Shown here piece after piece: positions 5,776 to 8,603 of a stretch of 8,603 nt of DNA. The position numbers and the translations under genes were made by a program. Numbering within the stretch: position 1 is the stretch's first letter; every line of letters starts with the position of its first letter. The notes under the pieces are model-generated. The model worked only from the letters and a program-made list of their open reading frames with translations, had not been told where the DNA came from and searched no databases. Origin of the DNA: an uncultured Oscillospiraceae bacterium. Its GTDB lineage: Bacteria > Bacillota > Clostridia > Oscillospirales > Oscillospiraceae. The DNA lies in contig CAKUNB010000064.1 in NCBI GenBank assembly GCA_934668285.1, positions 1 through 8,603 of the forward strand, written 5' to 3'.

Positions 5776-5777
5776 TT
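5744..5777 (+). terminator. Terminator hairpin copy 2, working direction plus
   Basis: Stem 5744-5755/5760-5771 (12 bp) followed by GTTTTT on the plus strand, so it should end ABC exporter transcripts. On the minus strand the tail is AACTTGAG, a poor T-tract, so PBP transcripts probably read through to copy 1. The last T overlaps the PBP stop codon. Confidence 0.65.
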
Positions 5778-7159
5778 CATCCATTATTCATCGCAACAAT
5801 GCAGGCATCGAGAACTTGACGGACGACGGGAGTACAAGCGGAGCTGCCGCTCTCGCCGCCCTCAAGGACGACGACGAAGGCCAGCGGGTAATCCTCGCTC
5901 TGCGTAAAGCCCGCAAAGAGCGCGTTGGCCGCCTGACCCTCGCCGCGCTCGGCAGTACCGGACTTTGCGCCCGCATAGAGGCCGCTGAAATACCACTCGC
6001 CGTAGTTATTGACGACGGCATAGTGCATCATTTCGGCAAGCTCCTGCGCCGTTTCCTGCTCCAGCACGCGGTCGAGCTGCTGCGTCTTGGCGGTGTATTT
6101 CTCCTTGCCGTCAAACGTGATCTCGCTGACCAGATACGGGCTTGCCGCCTGGCCGCCGTTGGCAATCGCGCCCATGTAGGTCATGTACTGGCAGGGATTG
6201 ATCTGGTCGGTATACTGGCCGACGCCCGCCCAGCCGACCTCGTAGTCAGACTTGGTGTCGAGCTTGAAATTGCCGCGCTTGGTGTCCAGTCCGTCAAAGG
6301 CGAGGCTTTCGGTAATGCCGATGCGCTCGGCGTACTTCGTCAGCGTCGCCGCCCCCAGCTCCGCCGCCGTCTGCGCAAAGACGACGTTACAGGACTGGCT
6401 GAGCGCCTGCTCAAAGGTCAGCTCGCCGTGCACTGCATTGCAGACGACTGTCTCGCCGTCGATCTCGCAGCTGCCCTCGCAGTAGAAGCGCCGCTGGGCA
6501 ATATCGTCGATATTCTCCAGCGCCGCGGCCGCTGTTACCAGCTTGAAGGTGGAGCCGGGCGCATAGGCGGCGTGGAGAAAGCGGTTGATGTACACGCCGT
6601 CGTAATCGTCCGGATGCTCGTCCATCCACGAATAGCTCGGCGGATCGGCGGGGTCAAAGCTCGGCGTGGACACCATGCACAGAATCTCGCCGGTGCGGTA
6701 ATTGTAAACGCCGGCCGTTCCCTTGTAGCCCTGCATGGCATTGAGCGCCGCCTTCTGCGCCTCCGCGCTGAGCGTCAGTCGCATCTGGCCGCTGCCGTCC
6801 GCGCCGTGGTAGGTGCCGTTAATGAGGTCGAAGCCGACCATCTTGTCGCCGTACTCCTGCATGAGCGCGGGAGTGATGTTGCCGTCGTTATCGCCAAGCA
6901 GATGCAGCATGGCACGGCGGAGCGTTTCGCTGTCGGCATAAGACCTGCCGCTGCGCGAGTCGAGCAGGAGCGTTCCCCCGCGGTCGACAATCGTGCCGCA
7001 GTCCATCACGCCGCTGCTGGAATACACATGCGGGCTGCTCTGGAAGGTCACCCAGTCCGAGGCGTTGACCGCATAGCGGGCGGAAATCACCAGCAGGCCG
7101 AAAATCAGTGCAAAGCCGAGAATCATCGTAAACCACGCGCGTTTTGCCAGCTTATTCAT
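5777..7159 (-). CDS. Class B penicillin-binding protein (PbpA/FtsI-type transpeptidase)
   Basis: A 460-residue membrane-anchored D,D-transpeptidase that cross-links peptidoglycan outside the membrane. A short cytosolic start (MNKLAKRAW) leads to one membrane helix (about residues 10-27), a small non-catalytic region, and the transpeptidase domain. All three active-site motifs are intact: S203-T-F-K206, S256-C-N258 and K399-S-G-T402. Length and layout match the short PbpA type of Actinobacteria and many Clostridia rather than large PBP2/SpoVD; no PASTA domains are present. Cysteines at 227, 231 and 240, in a region between the first two motifs, could form a disulfide. The ATG (7157-7159) lies inside the end of the upstream FtsW/RodA gene: the sequence ATGAATAA is an 8-nt overlap, with GGAGGAGG upstream. 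Coupled translation fits the known partnership of SEDS glycosyltransferases with class B PBPs. Confidence 0.94.
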   Translation of the reverse strand: MNKLAKRAWFTMILGFALIFGLLVISARYAVNASDWVTFQSSPHVYSSSGVMDCGTIVDRGGTLLLDSRSGRSYADSETLRRAMLHLLGDNDGNITPALMQEYGDKMVGFDLINGTYHGADGSGQMRLTLSAEAQKAALNAMQGYKGTAGVYNYRTGEILCMVSTPSFDPADPPSYSWMDEHPDDYDGVYINRFLHAAYAPGSTFKLVTAAAALENIDDIAQRRFYCEGSCEIDGETVVCNAVHGELTFEQALSQSCNVVFAQTAAELGAATLTKYAERIGITESLAFDGLDTKRGNFKLDTKSDYEVGWAGVGQYTDQINPCQYMTYMGAIANGGQAASPYLVSEITFDGKEKYTAKTQQLDRVLEQETAQELAEMMHYAVVNNYGEWYFSGLYAGAKSGTAERGEGQAANALFAGFTQSEDYPLAFVVVLEGGESGSSACTPVVRQVLDACIVAMNNG

Positions 7160-8603
7160 CCTCGTCCACCTCCTCCGGCTGCACGGTCTTTACAGCGATG
7201 CTCGCATTCTGCCGGGTGTCTGCCGCCTTGATAAACGCCAGCAGTCCCCACGAGGACAGCATGCTTGAGCCGCCGTTGGACAAGAACGGGAAGGTCACGC
7301 CGGTCAGCGGCAGCAAATCCATCGTGCCGAACACATTGAGGATCGTCTGCGTCATGAAAATCGCGGCGGCGGCGCACGCGCCGATGGTATAAAAGCTGCT
7401 GCGCCCGACCGCGCAGGAGCGGAGGACGAAGGCGCCCAGCACCACAATCGCGCACACGAGCACCATCGCAATCAGCAGACCCCATTCCTCGCCGACAAAG
7501 GCAAAGACAAGGTCAGTGTCCGCCGCGGCGACGTATTTCAGCCAGCCGTTGCCCGCGCCAAGCCCCAGCAGACCGCCGGAGGCAATGCACATCATCGCGC
7601 GCGTCTGCTGATAGCCGAGGCTGTCGTTCGGGTGCTCCCAGACATGCCCCCAGCCGGAAAAGCGGCGCAGGATATAGGGCTTGAGCGACGCGGCGACCGC
7701 GCCGGCAAAGCCCGTGGCCGTGCAGGCAAGGCCAATCGTCGCAACGCTGCCGGAGCGGAGATAGGCAATGACGAGGAAGGCGACAAAGAAGATCAGCGCC
7801 GTGCCGAAATCGCTCATCAGCGCCAAGAATCCGCAGACGATCACGGAGTAAATGATAAACGTAATGATATTGCGCTTGCTGACAATGCGGTCCATCGTCG
7901 AAGCACCGACATAGAGAAAGCAGACCTTCACCAGCTCCGACGGCTGGAAGGAGAACGCGCCGAGGTCGATCCAGTTCTTCGCACCGTAGGTCTCGCGGCC
8001 AAAGACGAGGTTTACCGCAAGGAGGCCAATACCGGCCACGGCGGCAAGATACCGGAAAAATTTCGCGCGATTCAGGTCGCGGAGCGACCACGAGATCAGC
8101 AGATAGATCACAATGCCGCCCGCGATACAGATCACCTGTTTCATCAGCGACGAGGGCGCGGACGAGGCAATGACCGCAAGCCCCATCGTCGTCAGGAAGA
8201 AGGCCAGCGTTTCCACGTCAAAGCTGCTGCGCCGCAGCATGCGCAGCAGGCAGTACAGCAGCCACTGCAGCCCGATCAGCACGCCGAAGCTCAGCACAAT
8301 CGAGGCCGCGTTTTCGGCCTTGCAGCTCGTCAGAAGCTGAAAAATCGTGAAAATTTGGAACACTGTCAGCAGCAGCAGCGTCAGGCCCGGCAGAGAGACC
8401 TCGCTCGGGCGGGTGCGGAGGTACTGCTGCTCCTCCAGCTCCTCCACCGTCGTCGGCGCGAGCATAACCTCAACGCCGCCGAGCGAAATCACGTCGCCGT
8501 AGTTGACCGCGCTGACCGCCGTCTGCTTACCGTTGACGGAAACCGAGCCGCGTGAGCCGATTTCCGTGATCGACCAACTGCCGTCGTCGTAGCGCGTCAG
8601 AAC
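7152..8603 (-). CDS. FHA domain-FtsW/RodA (SEDS) glycosyltransferase fusion, 5' end beyond the window
   Basis: The frame is open from the right edge to the TAA at 7152-7154 (484 codons, 483 visible residues). Visible residues 1 to about 50 look like the C-terminal half of an FHA domain: SWSITEIGSRGSVSVNG, then NYGDVISLGGVEVML. A Glu-rich linker (about 53-60) leads to a multi-helix SEDS domain starting near residue 70. SEDS signatures are NWIDLGAFSFQPSELVK (210-226), SDFGTALIF, ADTDLVFAFVGEEWG with the conserved Asp near 364, and FLSNGGSSMLSSWG (440 on). SEDS proteins polymerise lipid II into glycan strands with a class B PBP, here encoded immediately downstream with an 8-nt overlap. A GTG at 8490-8492 could start an SEDS-only protein, but it falls inside the FHA-like strand, which argues against it. 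RodA versus FtsW cannot be settled; pairing with a PbpA-type PBP favours RodA. Confidence 0.9.
   Translation of the reverse strand, partial: VLTRYDDGSWSITEIGSRGSVSVNGKQTAVSAVNYGDVISLGGVEVMLAPTTVEELEEQQYLRTRPSEVSLPGLTLLLLTVFQIFTIFQLLTSCKAENAASIVLSFGVLIGLQWLLYCLLRMLRRSSFDVETLAFFLTTMGLAVIASSAPSSLMKQVICIAGGIVIYLLISWSLRDLNRAKFFRYLAAVAGIGLLAVNLVFGRETYGAKNWIDLGAFSFQPSELVKVCFLYVGASTMDRIVSKRNIITFIIYSVIVCGFLALMSDFGTALIFFVAFLVIAYLRSGSVATIGLACTATGFAGAVAASLKPYILRRFSGWGHVWEHPNDSLGYQQTRAMMCIASGGLLGLGAGNGWLKYVAAADTDLVFAFVGEEWGLLIAMVLVCAIVVLGAFVLRSCAVGRSSFYTIGACAAAAIFMTQTILNVFGTMDLLPLTGVTFPFLSNGGSSMLSSWGLLAFIKAADTRQNASIAVKTVQPEEVDEDE

Noticed and set aside
5570..7231. A 553-codon open frame on the plus strand opposite the PBP gene, beginning in the inverted-repeat element
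   Set aside because: It crosses the repeat element and the 5777-7159 PBP gene in antisense. The product is Ala/Arg/Val-rich without motifs, while the opposite strand has an intact SxxK/SxN/KSG enzyme.
7632..8555. A 307-codon open frame on the plus strand opposite the FtsW/RodA gene
   Set aside because: A highly charged, low-complexity antisense shadow of a membrane protein gene with clear SEDS motifs.

Overview
The window reads as the chromosome of a moderately GC-rich Clostridia-type Firmicute, probably of the Oscillospirales/Ruminococcaceae kind. This is inferred from strong AGGAGG-type ribosome binding sites, tandem feoA genes ahead of feoB, a BmrCD/TM287-288-type heterodimeric ABC exporter, and a dispersed repeat with the core TGTCATTGCGAGG. 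Genus cannot be set from the sequence alone.

Region 1 (1-1053, minus strand): a ferrous iron uptake operon, feoA-feoA-feoB. feoB runs off the left edge. A near-consensus promoter (TTGACA-17-TATTAT) sits at 923-951. Four 18-bp inverted repeats of the form TTAG-N6-CTAA lie in its noncoding DNA: one upstream of the promoter, one at the predicted transcription start, one in the leader, and one just before feoB. They look like operators of an iron-responsive regulator.

Region 2 (1054-5527): a LysR-family regulator (minus) is divergent from a two-gene ABC exporter operon (plus). The 112-bp AT-rich gap holds a strong lysR promoter (TTGACA-17-TATCAT) and overlapping dyads that could be the LysR binding site. 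The two exporter subunits are complementary. The first has a degenerate Walker B/H-loop (D-D, Q) with a good LSGGQ. The second has an intact Walker B/H-loop (D-E, H) with a degenerate LSQGQ. Together they make one competent and one degenerate ATP site.

Region 3 (5528-5776): the gap between convergent genes. Two exact 36-bp copies of a terminator hairpin flank a 164-bp inverted-repeat (MITE-like) element. Collapsing the duplication restores a single bidirectional terminator. This suggests the element split it and left one working direction on each copy.

Region 4 (5777-8603, minus strand): a cell-wall synthesis pair, an FtsW/RodA-type glycosyltransferase followed by a class B penicillin-binding protein, overlapping by 8 nt. 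The reading frame of the FtsW/RodA protein continues upstream into the C-terminal half of an FHA domain and is open to the window edge. It is therefore an FHA-RodA fusion, recalling the separate fhaB-rodA-pbpA genes of Actinobacteria.

No RNA genes, CRISPR arrays, transposase genes or phage genes were seen. The strongest leads are the feo operator family, the element-split terminator and the FHA-RodA/PBP pair.
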